Shown one piece after another: positions 45,313-55,687 of a stretch of DNA of 64,000 nt. The stretch is from Chitinophagales bacterium (GTDB lineage: Bacteria; Bacteroidota; Bacteroidia; Chitinophagales; Chitinophagaceae). The position numbers were made by a program, and so were the translations under genes. The stretch's first letter is position 1. Each line of letters begins with the position of its first letter. Location: the NCBI GenBank assembly GCA_025353485.1, contig JANXQO010000062.1, positions 39,299 through 103,298 of the forward strand, read 5' to 3'. The notes beneath the pieces were generated by a model. That model made no database searches. It had not been told where the DNA came from and saw only the letters and a program-made list of their open reading frames with translations.

Positions 45313-46716
45313 TTACTGCTTCAATTGTAATAGCACCACACATTCTATATGATGGGTATGAGGGAACATATCCAGCGGTTGAATTTTTTCAACTTTATAT
45401 TTTTCGCTTAGCAGATTTATATCTCTTGCCTGGGTGGCTACATTACAACTTACATACACAATTTTAGGCGCCGAAATTTCCAGTAATTTGGTAATTAATT
45501 TGCTGTGCATGCCTGCCCTTGGCGGATCTGTGATAATCACATCAGGCTTTCCGTGTTGTGTAAAAAAAGCTTCGTCGCAAATTTCAATTACATCTCCCGT
45601 AAAAAAATTCGCATGCTCAATATTATTTAATACAGCATTTTCTTTTGCATCTTTAATTGATTCTTCAATTACATCTACACCAATAACTTTTTTTACCTGT
45701 TTGCTTAAAAAGATACCAATGCTTCCTGTGCCGCAATAAAGATCGTATACAATTTCATTACCGGTAAGTGCTGCAAAACTTTTGGCAACCTCATACAATT
45801 GTTCTGCCTGTTTAGTGTTGGTTTGAAAAAATGATTTTGGAGAAATCTTAAATTTAAATTCGCCAAGGATTTCTGTTATGTATCCTTTTCCAAAATAAAC
45901 CTGTGGATCAAGATCGTAAATACTGTCATTCCATTTTACATTGATAGTGTATAGCAATGTGGTGACGGAAGGGGTTTTTTCTAATAAATAATCCAGCAGT
46001 TTTTTAATTTCTTCTTCGTTATCATTACCAAAAACAAAATTTATCATCAACTCTCCTGTGGTGCAATAGCGTATAATAATGTTTCGCAAAAAACCTTTGT
46101 GCTCCCGTATGTCGTAATAAGAAAGGTTATTTTCAACTGCATAAGCACGAATGGTATTGCGGATAAGATTATTTATATCATCCATCAGCCAGCATTCCTG
46201 TATATCAATTATTTTATCAAAAATTCCGGGGGCATGATAGCCCAGCGCATTTTCCTGTGAAATTTTTTCAGACTTATTTATTTCGTCGTTGGTGAGATAG
46301 CGCCTGTTACTAAAAGTAAATTCTAATTTATTGCGGTAATAAATTGTTTTATCAGAGCCAATGATGGGTAATATCTCCGGCATCTGAGCTTTGCCAATTC
46401 TTTTTAAAATTTGTTCTGCTTCCTGCTGTTTATATTGCAATTGTTTTTCATAAGGAAGCATCTGCCATTTACAACCTCCGCATATACCAAAGTGAATGCA
46501 AAATGGTTCCGTTCTTTCTTTTGAATATTCTGTAAAGCTTATTGCCTTCCCTTCTGCCCAATCCTTTTTAGTTTTTGTAATAAAGATATCGGCTACATCT
46601 CCCGGCACTGCGCCTTCAACAAAAATCACTTTCCCTTCAATCCTTCCAAGTGATTTGCCTTCTGAAGCATAATCCGTAATGGCAAGGTCTTTAATAACAA
46701 ATTTTTTCTTCCGCAT
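45313..46716 (-). CDS. rlmD: 23S rRNA (uracil-C5)-methyltransferase, RlmD/RumA family
   Basis: TRAM domain (DYASEGKSLGRIEGKVIFVEGAVPGD), CGGCKWQ cluster, SFFQTNTKQAEQLYEVA, DLYCGTGSIGIFLS, DPPRAGMH, YVSCNVATQARD. Confidence 0.9.
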   Translation of the reverse strand: MRKKKFVIKDLAITDYASEGKSLGRIEGKVIFVEGAVPGDVADIFITKTKKDWAEGKAISFTEYSKERTEPFCIHFGICGGCKWQMLPYEKQLQYKQQEAEQILKRIGKAQMPEILPIIGSDKTIYYRNKLEFTFSNRRYLTNDEINKSEKISQENALGYHAPGIFDKIIDIQECWLMDDINNLIRNTIRAYAVENNLSYYDIREHKGFLRNIIIRYCTTGELMINFVFGNDNEEEIKKLLDYLLEKTPSVTTLLYTINVKWNDSIYDLDPQVYFGKGYITEILGEFKFKISPKSFFQTNTKQAEQLYEVAKSFAALTGNEIVYDLYCGTGSIGIFLSKQVKKVIGVDVIEESIKDAKENAVLNNIEHANFFTGDVIEICDEAFFTQHGKPDVIITDPPRAGMHSKLITKLLEISAPKIVYVSCNVATQARDINLLSEKYKVEKIQPLDMFPHTHHIECVVLLQLKQ

Positions 46717-46844
46717 CGTCTTTTCTAAGGCGGCAAAAATACTTTATAACTCAGTAAGTGCGTTATTGATAAAATGTTAAGGATTTTATATGGCATATAC
46801 TTTTTCGCTTGGTTTAGATATTTTTGCCACCATTATTTAAGCTG

Positions 46845-48272
46845 ATGAAAAGATCTTTAATTACCCTTATTTTAATTATAGTAGCCTGTGCAGCTAAAAG
46901 CCAATACCGGATAACCCTGCAAACGCCAAATTATAAAAGTGGCCTTGCCTATCTTACGTATTATTATGGAAAAAATATTAATGTAGAGGATTCGGCATTA
47001 GTAAATAATAAAGGCATTGCAATTTTTAAAAAGAATCAAAAATTACAGCCGGGCATCTACTCAATTGTTTTCCCCGGCAAAAATAAACTGATTGATTTTT
47101 TAGCAGACCAGGAACAAATAATCACTGTTAAATCAGATACAACAGATCTTCTGAATAAAACAATTGTTACAGGATCAAAGGAAAATAACCTCTTTCAGCA
47201 GTATCAAAAGTATATAGCAATAAAAGGCAAACAACTGCAGGCAGAACAGCAGGCTTATAGTAACAGTAAAACAAAAAGTGATTCTGTTTTGCATGAAAAT
47301 AATTACCAGCACTACAATAAAGAACTTAATCAATACAGGGAGAATATCATAAACCAACATCCGCAATCTATGCTGGCAACTTTATTTAAAAGCATGAAGG
47401 AACCCGGATTTCCTATTGCACACCCTTTAACAAAACAGGATTCTATAACTAACTATCAATTCTACAAAAAACATTATTGGGATGGAATAAGTTTTATGGA
47501 TAACAGGATCATCCGTACGCCGTTTTTTTTGCCAAAAGTTGAAAGATATTTCAGAGACATTTTAGTTCCTGCTGCTGATACAATAATTAAAGAATCAGAT
47601 TATTTATTGCTGCTGGCACGCACCAATACAGAGATGTATAAATTTTTATTGAACTGGTTAACGGATGAATATATCTATCCAAAATACATGGGACAGGATG
47701 CAGTGTTTGTTCACCTGTTTGAAAATTATCATTCCAAAGGTGTTTCAAACTGGCTGAACGAAAAACAATTAACCGCAATCTCTAACAGGGCATACATGGT
47801 TATGTCTAATTTAATTGGTGAGAAAGCCGCAGACCTTGATATGGTTGACAATACAGGAAAGCCAACGCCGCTGTATGGTGTAAATGCCGAATTTACTGTT
47901 GTTTGTTTTTGGGACCCCACCTGCAGCCATTGTCGTGAAGAAGTGCCAAAGCTTGATTCCTTATACCAGGCAAAATGGAAACAACAGGGAGTAAAAATTT
48001 ATGGCGTATTAAGTGAAAATGAAAAAGTAAAATGGATACAATTCATCAAAGAAAATAATTTAAAAGACTGGATACATGTTTACCAAACGGAAGAAACAAA
48101 AAAAACTATAGCGGATTCTCAAAAGCCAGGCTATAAACAACTCTACGATATAACCCAAACACCTACACTATATTTGCTGGACAAAGAAAAACGCATCATA
48201 GCAAAAAAATTAACGCTGCAACAAATGGATGACCTTCTTCAAACCAAACTAAAAAATAAACCCGCTAATTAA
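46845..48272 (+). CDS. thioredoxin-like (TlpA/DUF5106-type) protein
   Basis: Signal peptide; DPTCSHCREEVPKLDSLYQ (CxxC) and TPTLYLLDKEKRI. Confidence 0.85.
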   Translation: MKRSLITLILIIVACAAKSQYRITLQTPNYKSGLAYLTYYYGKNINVEDSALVNNKGIAIFKKNQKLQPGIYSIVFPGKNKLIDFLADQEQIITVKSDTTDLLNKTIVTGSKENNLFQQYQKYIAIKGKQLQAEQQAYSNSKTKSDSVLHENNYQHYNKELNQYRENIINQHPQSMLATLFKSMKEPGFPIAHPLTKQDSITNYQFYKKHYWDGISFMDNRIIRTPFFLPKVERYFRDILVPAADTIIKESDYLLLLARTNTEMYKFLLNWLTDEYIYPKYMGQDAVFVHLFENYHSKGVSNWLNEKQLTAISNRAYMVMSNLIGEKAADLDMVDNTGKPTPLYGVNAEFTVVCFWDPTCSHCREEVPKLDSLYQAKWKQQGVKIYGVLSENEKVKWIQFIKENNLKDWIHVYQTEETKKTIADSQKPGYKQLYDITQTPTLYLLDKEKRIIAKKLTLQQMDDLLQTKLKNKPAN

Positions 48273-48281
48273 TTCTATCAA

Positions 48282-50129
48282 ATGAAACGGTTTTTTTTAT
48301 TTTTCATTTTTGCCTGTTTTACCACATCCATTTATTCTCAACCCTTATTTACTTATGGCAGTAACACGGTTAGTAAAGATGAATTTTTAAGAGCTTACAA
48401 TAAAAACAAAACTGCCGTTACCGATAAAGCAATGGCATTGCGTGAATACCTTGATCTTTACATAAAATTTAAGCTGAAAGTAAAGGCAGCTAAGGATATG
48501 CGGATAGATACTTTAGGCTCGCTGGCTAATGACCTGCAAAATTTTCGCACACAAATTGAAGAAAGTTACCTTACTGATGAGAGCCAGGTGAATGCATTAG
48601 TACAGCAGGCATTTGAGAGGAGCCAAAAAGATATTCATGTTGGTTACCTGTTATATCCGCTAAAAGATTATCCTGATTCGATTTCCGTCTCCAGAAAACA
48701 TTCGGTAACAAAATTGATGTGGAATGACCTGGGTTTTGTTACTGTTTTTAACCTGCCATACCAAATGGAAAATGTTGTATATAAATTAAAACCAGGAGAA
48801 GAGAGTAAACCGTTGCCGGCTAAAAATGGTTATTATATTTTTAAAAATATGGAAGAAAGAAAAGCTGTTGGTAAAATAAAAGCTGCACAAATATTAATTG
48901 CAATTCCCGAAGGGGCTAAGGAAGAAGATAAAATTTCTGCCGGTAAAATTGCTGATTCACTTTACCACGCATTACAGTCTGGTACTGACTTTGGAGAGCT
49001 GGCGAAAGAATTTAGTAATGATAAGATGACGTATATGGCGGGTGGTGTAATGCCCGAATTTGGAGTGGGCAGGTATGATCCGTTTTTTGAAAATAAAGTT
49101 TTTGCCTTACAGAAAGATGGCGATATCACTCCCCCATTTAAAACTCAATTTGGTTACCATATTGTAAAAAGATTATCACGCTTACAAACCCCGCAGGATA
49201 AAACCAATGACAGCTATTTGTTTATTTTGAAGCAACAGGTTCTTCAGGACAGCAGGGTAACATCTGCCAAAGAAAAATTTTTAAGTGATGTTTTAAAGAA
49301 ATTAAGTTATAAAAAAAATATAGCTATTAAAGAAAATGATCTTTGGAAATTAACAGACAGTTTTTTGGTTAGTAATAAGGTGTCAGGCCATTACAATGGC
49401 CAGACACCTTTGTTCTCTATTAATAACCAGAACATAAAAGTTAGTGACTGGCTAACATTCATTAAAGATTATAAAGCTGCCGGCTCAAACAATGAGGAAT
49501 CAGACAGTGTATTAATGAATAAATTTATTTCAAAAACTGCTCTGGAAAATTATAAAAAAAGGTTACCGGATTTTAGCCCTGCATTTAAATACCAGTTGCA
49601 GGAATTTAAGGATGGCAATATGTTGTTTGAAGTGATGGAAAGAAATGTTTGGACCAAAGCATCGAACGACTCTGCCGGATTAAGAAATTATTACAGTCAG
49701 CACAAAACAAAATATACCTGGAACGAAAGTGCTGATGCAGTTTTACTTTCTGCTTCTAATGAAAAAACCGCAAAAGATGTTGCAGAGCAAATTAAAAAAG
49801 GTAAAAGCCGGGAACAGGTAGCAGAAGAAAATACAGCACAAATACAAACTGACTCCGGCAGGTATGAGATTACTCAAATACCCGCAAAGCCAAATACAAA
49901 ATTTGTTGAAGGAATGATAACAGAACCTTTGGTTAATGAAAATGATGGCACGGCAACCTTTGTAAAAATTATAAAAATATATCCCTCCAATCAGCAACGT
50001 AATTTTGAAGAAGCCCGTGGACTTGTAATAAATGATTACCAAAATTTTTTAGAAGAAAAATGGATAGAACAATTAAAAAAGAAATATCCTGTTAAGGTTA
50101 ATGAAAAAGTTTTTCAATCGCTGCTTTGA
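48282..50129 (+). CDS. parvulin-type peptidylprolyl isomerase (SurA-like)
   Basis: Signal peptide; KAAQILIAIPEG...FGELAKEFSND...GGVMPEFGVGRYDPFFENKVFAL...TQFGYHIVKRL. Confidence 0.88.
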   Translation: MKRFFLFFIFACFTTSIYSQPLFTYGSNTVSKDEFLRAYNKNKTAVTDKAMALREYLDLYIKFKLKVKAAKDMRIDTLGSLANDLQNFRTQIEESYLTDESQVNALVQQAFERSQKDIHVGYLLYPLKDYPDSISVSRKHSVTKLMWNDLGFVTVFNLPYQMENVVYKLKPGEESKPLPAKNGYYIFKNMEERKAVGKIKAAQILIAIPEGAKEEDKISAGKIADSLYHALQSGTDFGELAKEFSNDKMTYMAGGVMPEFGVGRYDPFFENKVFALQKDGDITPPFKTQFGYHIVKRLSRLQTPQDKTNDSYLFILKQQVLQDSRVTSAKEKFLSDVLKKLSYKKNIAIKENDLWKLTDSFLVSNKVSGHYNGQTPLFSINNQNIKVSDWLTFIKDYKAAGSNNEESDSVLMNKFISKTALENYKKRLPDFSPAFKYQLQEFKDGNMLFEVMERNVWTKASNDSAGLRNYYSQHKTKYTWNESADAVLLSASNEKTAKDVAEQIKKGKSREQVAEENTAQIQTDSGRYEITQIPAKPNTKFVEGMITEPLVNENDGTATFVKIIKIYPSNQQRNFEEARGLVINDYQNFLEEKWIEQLKKKYPVKVNEKVFQSLL

Positions 50130-50266
50130 TTTTTAAGTACTCCCGTAAACATATCTGTTTAAAATTTTCCTTTATTTTTTTATCACAGGGCCGCTTGGCA
50201 AAGTTTTTGCCTTACTGATGAAACTTAATTATTAACCTCATCATTAACAAGAAAACTAAACCAAAA

Positions 50267-50962
50267 ATGAAAAAATTATTAGTTGCAGCATTTGCTATGG
50301 CAATGCTCACAAGTACAAAAGCGCAGGTATATATCCAGGGAGGCGTAAACCTTGCCAACATTACTAAAACCACCAGCGGGCAAACGGAAGACAATAATAT
50401 GCTCACCACTTTTAATGCCGGCATATTGGGGCGTTTTGGTTTATCAAAAGTTGTTGACCTTGAAAGCGGCCTGTTGTTTACAGGCAAAGGTTCCAAAGCA
50501 AATACGTATTATACCTCCGGCAACACCTCAGACAATTATGTAAAAACAAAATTTAATCCTTTCTACATCGAGGTTCCTTTAAATGTTGTTGTAAGAGTTC
50601 CGTTGCAAAAAACACATGGCCTTTTCTTCCATGCAGGCCCTTATGCAGCTATTGGTGTTGCAGGTAAATCAACAACAGATCAAAAAATTATCGGGATAAG
50701 CAGCCATTCTGAAAATACTATTCAGTATGCAAATGACAATCCTTTTACTTCCCGTCAGGAAGATGCTGCTTACTATAAATTGAAGCGTTTTGATTTTGGT
50801 ATAAATATTGGCGGAGGATTTGATCTTGGAAAAATATTATTGAAAGCTAATTATGGTTATGGCTTAACAAAGATCAATTCTACTGAAAGCAATAATGCAT
50901 CAGATGATAAAAATAAATACCGCACATTAAGTTTTTCTGTAGGCGTGCCCATCGGAAAATAA
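50267..50962 (+). CDS. porin family/outer-membrane beta-barrel protein
   Basis: Signal peptide; YIQGGVNLANI...FNAGILGRFGLSKVVDLESGLLFTGKGSK...FYIEVPLNVV. Confidence 0.8.
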   Translation: MKKLLVAAFAMAMLTSTKAQVYIQGGVNLANITKTTSGQTEDNNMLTTFNAGILGRFGLSKVVDLESGLLFTGKGSKANTYYTSGNTSDNYVKTKFNPFYIEVPLNVVVRVPLQKTHGLFFHAGPYAAIGVAGKSTTDQKIIGISSHSENTIQYANDNPFTSRQEDAAYYKLKRFDFGINIGGGFDLGKILLKANYGYGLTKINSTESNNASDDKNKYRTLSFSVGVPIGK

Positions 50963-50978
50963 TTCTCTGCATAACTAC

Positions 50979-51014
50979 AAAAAAGCTGTTCAAAATTTGA
51001 GCAGCTTTTTTTTT
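50979..51014 (+). terminator. rho-independent terminator
   Basis: AAAAAAGCTGTTCA...TGAGCAGCTTTTTTTT stem-loop with T-tract. Confidence 0.8.
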
Positions 51015-51068
51015 AAAATTTTTTATTAAGGCCCTCTCTTGTTAGTATCGCCGCCAGTCAATACCAAA

Positions 51069-52022
51069 CTATACAATTTGCTTTACTGCATTAACTATTA
51101 CATGAGGCTTGCCCAGCGTATAATAATGCAGGATAGGCACTCCGGATTTTTTTAATTCTTTTGATTGCATCAAAAGCCATTCGGTACCCACTACTTCTAC
51201 ATCTTTATCATCTTTGCATTTTAAAATTTCGGTGCTGAGTTCTGTAGGAATATCAACATGGAAGGTTCTTGGCAAAACCGATAATTGCTTTTTTGAAGTG
51301 ATAGGTTTTAATCCGGGTATTATGGGAACATCAATTCCCGTTTCTTTACATGCTTTTACAAAATCAAAATATTTTTTATTATCAAAAAACATTTGAGTGG
51401 TAACATACTCAGCGCCTGCATCCACTTTTGCTTTTAAATATTTCAGGTCGGTCTGCAGATTTGGCGCTTCAAAATGTTTTTCCGGATAGCCGGCAACACC
51501 AATACAGAATTGCGTTTTAGAGCCATCTCTTATATCTTCTTCTAAATAAATTCCATTATTAAGATCAACAGCCTGTTTTAAAAGATCAATAGCATACCGG
51601 TGCCCGTTTTGTTCCGGCTCAAATAGTGTTTCATTTTTGGCTGCATCGCCACGCAGCACCAAAACATTATCTATTCCTAAAAAAGCAAGGTCAATTAAAG
51701 CACTTTCTGTTTCCTGCTTGCTAAAGCCGCCGCATATCAAATGCGGTACAGCATCCACTTTATAATGATTCATTATAGCGGCACAAATTCCAACAGTACC
51801 TGGTCTTTTTCTTACTTCTACTTTATCAAAAGTTCCATCCGCTTTCTTTTTAAAAACCTGTTCGCTGCGGTGATACGTTACATTGATGAATGCAGGATTA
51901 AATTCCATCAGCGGATCAAGATGATCGTAAATGGAATTAATTGTTTTCCCCTTAAGTGGTGGTAAAATTTCAAAAGATATTACTATATCCTTTCCAGCTT
52001 TTATGTGATCGGTGACTTTCAT
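51069..52022 (-). CDS. metF: methylenetetrahydrofolate reductase [NAD(P)H]
   Basis: SFEILPPLKGKTI, FINVTYHRSEQ, HLICGGFSKQE, NVLVLRGD, TTQMFFDNKKYFDFV, PIIPGLKPI. Confidence 0.94.
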   Translation of the reverse strand: MKVTDHIKAGKDIVISFEILPPLKGKTINSIYDHLDPLMEFNPAFINVTYHRSEQVFKKKADGTFDKVEVRKRPGTVGICAAIMNHYKVDAVPHLICGGFSKQETESALIDLAFLGIDNVLVLRGDAAKNETLFEPEQNGHRYAIDLLKQAVDLNNGIYLEEDIRDGSKTQFCIGVAGYPEKHFEAPNLQTDLKYLKAKVDAGAEYVTTQMFFDNKKYFDFVKACKETGIDVPIIPGLKPITSKKQLSVLPRTFHVDIPTELSTEILKCKDDKDVEVVGTEWLLMQSKELKKSGVPILHYYTLGKPHVIVNAVKQIV

Positions 52023-52162
52023 TATTAAAAATTGAGTGCAAACTTAAACAACTGTTTTGTAAAAAAAGAAATGCACAGGTGTACAAGTGAGTTTCCAAAG
52101 GCTTAGGAGACAAAACGATGCTGATAGAAGCGCTATTGTTTGGGCAAATTTTTTTTTATTCT

Positions 52163-53200
52163 TTATTGTTTAATACCTTGTAAATTACCAGGTCTATACT
52201 TTTCATTTGCATTATATCTTTCCCAAACACTTTCATCAATTGACTGGTTGGAATTATCATTCAAAGTAATTTTTCTTTGGCAGGGTAGCCAGAACCAATA
52301 CGTTGGTGTATATGAATTGCGAAGTTCTCCTGAATAATCCGGTTTAATTTCTTTCAGGCGATCATCATCATAGCACAAGCCAACATCTTTTGCTTTTTCT
52401 ATCAGCCAGTTTAATGCAACATCGCTTAAGCCAGAATCGGCATAGCCTCCTCCAATATTTGAATGAACGCCCGCAAACCAGCGCTGCTCCATATGTTGCG
52501 GGTCATTAGGATTGCCTGTAGCTTTCTTACTTTTTTCCCATAACGTGGGTTTAAACAAAAATCTTTTTTCATTTATCGCTAATGCATGGTACGCATTGCC
52601 AACAGTGCTGCTTAATGTTACATCGTGAAACTTGTAACGGTTTTTATTTTTGAATTTGTACCACGGCAAAGGAATGCCGAGACTGCCTACTGTATCCCAC
52701 ACACCAATAAATTTTGTGTGTGTTATATTTTCAAAACAATAATTTTTTCTGAAAGATGTCATCAGGTCAGAATCAGGCGTGCTGTAATCGTTCTTGTTTC
52801 TGTACAATTCAAATGCCTTATTAACAAGATGAATATATTGTGGTTTCAGCACTCCGCAATTTCTTATAAAACCTGCAATGCTCCTTGCTGTATAAGCCCC
52901 CCTGCTGAATCCAAATAAAAATATGTGATCGCCCGGTTGATAATTTAATGCAATAAAAGTATACATATCCTGAATGTGCTTATCAAGACCGTGCCCTGTG
53001 AGTCCTCCGGTAATTTTATCTCTTTCGGAATAACCCGTGCCAACACCTTCATCATAAATTTTGCATTGTTGAATACCATCAGTGCCGGACGAACATATTG
53101 TATTGAACATTTTTTCTACGTTGGTTTTTACAACAGTTCTCCTGTCAGTAGTGCCTGGCTTGTTCCATGTGCCGTCGCTGCATGTTATAATTCTTTTCAT
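52163..53200 (-). CDS. DUF2235 domain-containing protein (phospholipase-like alpha/beta hydrolase)
   Basis: MKRIITCSDGTWNKPG, FLFGFSRGAYTARSIAGFI, WFAGVHSNIGGGYADSGLSDVALNWL. Confidence 0.92.
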   Translation of the reverse strand: MKRIITCSDGTWNKPGTTDRRTVVKTNVEKMFNTICSSGTDGIQQCKIYDEGVGTGYSERDKITGGLTGHGLDKHIQDMYTFIALNYQPGDHIFLFGFSRGAYTARSIAGFIRNCGVLKPQYIHLVNKAFELYRNKNDYSTPDSDLMTSFRKNYCFENITHTKFIGVWDTVGSLGIPLPWYKFKNKNRYKFHDVTLSSTVGNAYHALAINEKRFLFKPTLWEKSKKATGNPNDPQHMEQRWFAGVHSNIGGGYADSGLSDVALNWLIEKAKDVGLCYDDDRLKEIKPDYSGELRNSYTPTYWFWLPCQRKITLNDNSNQSIDESVWERYNANEKYRPGNLQGIKQ

Positions 53201-53306
53201 TTAATTATAGTTGTCACAAACATAAGCTGTAATATAAAACTTATTATAACATTTCTTCCACTGCTTTTTAAATTCCATTCTCTTATTTTTGTTTAAACAC
53301 ATTGTT

Positions 53307-54056
53307 TTGAATCAAACTATTTACGCAAAAGATATTGTAAAGCATTACGGCAGAAGGGCTGTTGTAAATCATGTTTCATTCCATGTACAGCAGGGAGAGA
53401 TTGTTGGCTTATTAGGACCAAATGGTGCAGGAAAAACAACAAGCTTTTACCAGGTTGTAGGTTTAATAAGGCCTGATAAAGGTGATATTTTTTTGAATGA
53501 TCTTAATATAACTAAACTGCCCATGTACAAAAGAGCAAAGATGGGCATTGGCTATTTACCGCAGGAAGCAAGTGTTTTTAGAAAGCTTAGTGTAGAAGAT
53601 AATATTGCTGCCGTTTTGGAAATGAGTAGCTATAATAAAAAACAACAAAAAGAAAAATTAGAATCGCTGATAGAAGAATTGAGATTAAGCCATGTACGCA
53701 AAAGCAATGGTGATGTACTTAGCGGCGGCGAAAGAAGAAGAACAGAAATAGCAAGAGCGCTGGCAGTGGATCCTAAATTTATTTTATTAGATGAACCATT
53801 TGCCGGTATAGATCCTATTGCTGTTGAGGATATTCAGTCGATAGTAAATAAATTAAAATTTAAGAACATCGGAATTCTAATTACTGATCACAATGTAAAT
53901 GAAACCTTGTCTATCTGCGACAGGGCTTATCTTTTGATAGAAGGAAAAATTTTTAAACATGGTACGGCCGAAGAGCTTGCAGATGATGAACACGTAAGAA
54001 GATTATATCTCGGAAGAAATTTTGAATTAAAGAGAAAAGATTTTTTACAGGCATAA
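53307..54056 (+). CDS. lptB: LPS export ABC transporter ATP-binding protein
   Basis: [61 protein letters not shown]; start ambiguous (TTG at 53307 or 53289). Confidence 0.93.
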   Translation: MNQTIYAKDIVKHYGRRAVVNHVSFHVQQGEIVGLLGPNGAGKTTSFYQVVGLIRPDKGDIFLNDLNITKLPMYKRAKMGIGYLPQEASVFRKLSVEDNIAAVLEMSSYNKKQQKEKLESLIEELRLSHVRKSNGDVLSGGERRRTEIARALAVDPKFILLDEPFAGIDPIAVEDIQSIVNKLKFKNIGILITDHNVNETLSICDRAYLLIEGKIFKHGTAEELADDEHVRRLYLGRNFELKRKDFLQA

Positions 54057-54057
54057 A

Positions 54058-54140
54058 GACGTGAAACGTAAAAGGTGAAACGTAAATAAATTTTAAAGTT
54101 TGAATCTTCTATTTCACGGCTGACGTGTCACGTTTCACGA
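54058..54140. repeat. imperfect inverted-repeat intergenic element
   Basis: CGTGAAACGTAAAAGGTGAAACGT facing ATTTCACGGCTGACGTGTCACGTTTCACG. Confidence 0.75.
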
Positions 54141-54164
54141 AATAAAATCCTACTTTGCTTATCA

Positions 54165-55685
54165 ATGAAACTGCTTAGTCCTGCCATATCACGTTTAGCA
54201 AGGTTAAGATTGTGGCGTATAGAGAACTGGGTGTGTGATCCCATCGCCGCACAACGGGAGGTTTTACAACACCTGATAACTTCTGCGCAATACACTGAGT
54301 TTGGGCGTAAGTATAATTTTGAAAAATTATTTTCAATCAGTGAATACAAAAAAAATGTTCCCATCCATGAGTACGATGATATAAAACCTTACATCTTACG
54401 CATGATGAACGGAGAAGAAAATATTCTTTGGAACACCCCTGTAAACTGGTTTGCAAAAAGCAGCGGCACCACTTCAGATAAAAGCAAGTTCATTCCCATC
54501 AGTGATGAAAGCTTTACTGACATGCACTTTAAGGCCTCCAAAGATGTACTTACAAATTATTATAACAATTTTCCTGAAAGCGATTTACTCACAGGAAAAA
54601 GTTTAGTTGTTGGTGGAAGCCACCAGGTGCACCAGGTAAATGAAGACATTCATTATGGTGATCTGAGCGCTGTTCTTATACAGAATACTCCTTTTTGGGG
54701 CCACTGGATCCGTACTCCCGAACTAAGTGTTGCATTGCTTGATGAATGGGAAAATAAAATTGAGAAGCTTGCCCATATCACCATAAATGAAAATGTTACT
54801 TCACTGGCTGGGGTACCTACATGGACCATCGTTTTAATAAAAAGAGTTTTAGAACTATCAGGCAAACAATATTTAAAAGAAGTATGGCCAAACCTTGAAT
54901 TATATATTCATGGAGGTGTTTCATTTGTGCCGTACCGTGAGCAGTTAGACCGGTTAATTGGTAAGCCTATAAACTATCTTGAAATATATAATGCAAGCGA
55001 AGGGTTTATTGCAGGCCAGGATAAACTAAATGATGACGGAATGCTGTTGTTTACTGATCATGGAATTTTTTATGAGTTTATGCCTGTTGATGAATATGGA
55101 AAAGATAATCCGGAAACGATCGGTTTAAAAGATGTAGTGCTGAATAAAAATTATGCGCTGGTAATAAGCACCAATGGAGGTTTATGGAGATATTTAATTG
55201 GCGATACTATTCAATTTACATCGCTGCGGCCTTACAAAATAAAAGTCACAGGCAGGCTTAAACATTATATAAATGCTTTTGGCGAAGAAATAATTGTTGA
55301 CAATTCTGACAACGCAATAACCATTGCGTCTGAAAAAACCGGGGCCGTTGTTATTGATTACACGGCAGCTCCTGTATATTTCAGCGATAACAACAACGGC
55401 GCTCATGAATGGCTTATTGAATTTGATAAAGAGCCTGACGATCTTAATACCTTTACATTTGAATTGGACAGCGCATTAAAATCCATCAACAGTGATTACG
55501 AGGCAAAGCGGCATAAAAACATTGCACTTCGTATGCCCATTGTTTATGCAGTAAAAAAAGGAACCTTTACAGAATGGCTGCGAAGCAAAGGAAAACTTGG
55601 TGGACAACATAAAGTACCAAGATTAAGCAATGAAAGAAATTTGCTGGAGGAAATAAAACTGATAAGTAAAAAAGAAATTGAGTAG
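54165..55685 (+). CDS. GH3 auxin-responsive promoter family protein, copy 2
   Basis: FAKSSGTTSDKSKFIPIS, NYLEIYNASEGFIAGQD, VISTNGGLWRYLIGDTIQF, KLGGQHKVPRL. Confidence 0.9.
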   Translation: MKLLSPAISRLARLRLWRIENWVCDPIAAQREVLQHLITSAQYTEFGRKYNFEKLFSISEYKKNVPIHEYDDIKPYILRMMNGEENILWNTPVNWFAKSSGTTSDKSKFIPISDESFTDMHFKASKDVLTNYYNNFPESDLLTGKSLVVGGSHQVHQVNEDIHYGDLSAVLIQNTPFWGHWIRTPELSVALLDEWENKIEKLAHITINENVTSLAGVPTWTIVLIKRVLELSGKQYLKEVWPNLELYIHGGVSFVPYREQLDRLIGKPINYLEIYNASEGFIAGQDKLNDDGMLLFTDHGIFYEFMPVDEYGKDNPETIGLKDVVLNKNYALVISTNGGLWRYLIGDTIQFTSLRPYKIKVTGRLKHYINAFGEEIIVDNSDNAITIASEKTGAVVIDYTAAPVYFSDNNNGAHEWLIEFDKEPDDLNTFTFELDSALKSINSDYEAKRHKNIALRMPIVYAVKKGTFTEWLRSKGKLGGQHKVPRLSNERNLLEEIKLISKKEIE

Positions 55686-55687
55686 TT

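Noticed and set aside
45434-45739. 101-aa plus-strand ORF
   Set aside because: Antisense to rlmD.
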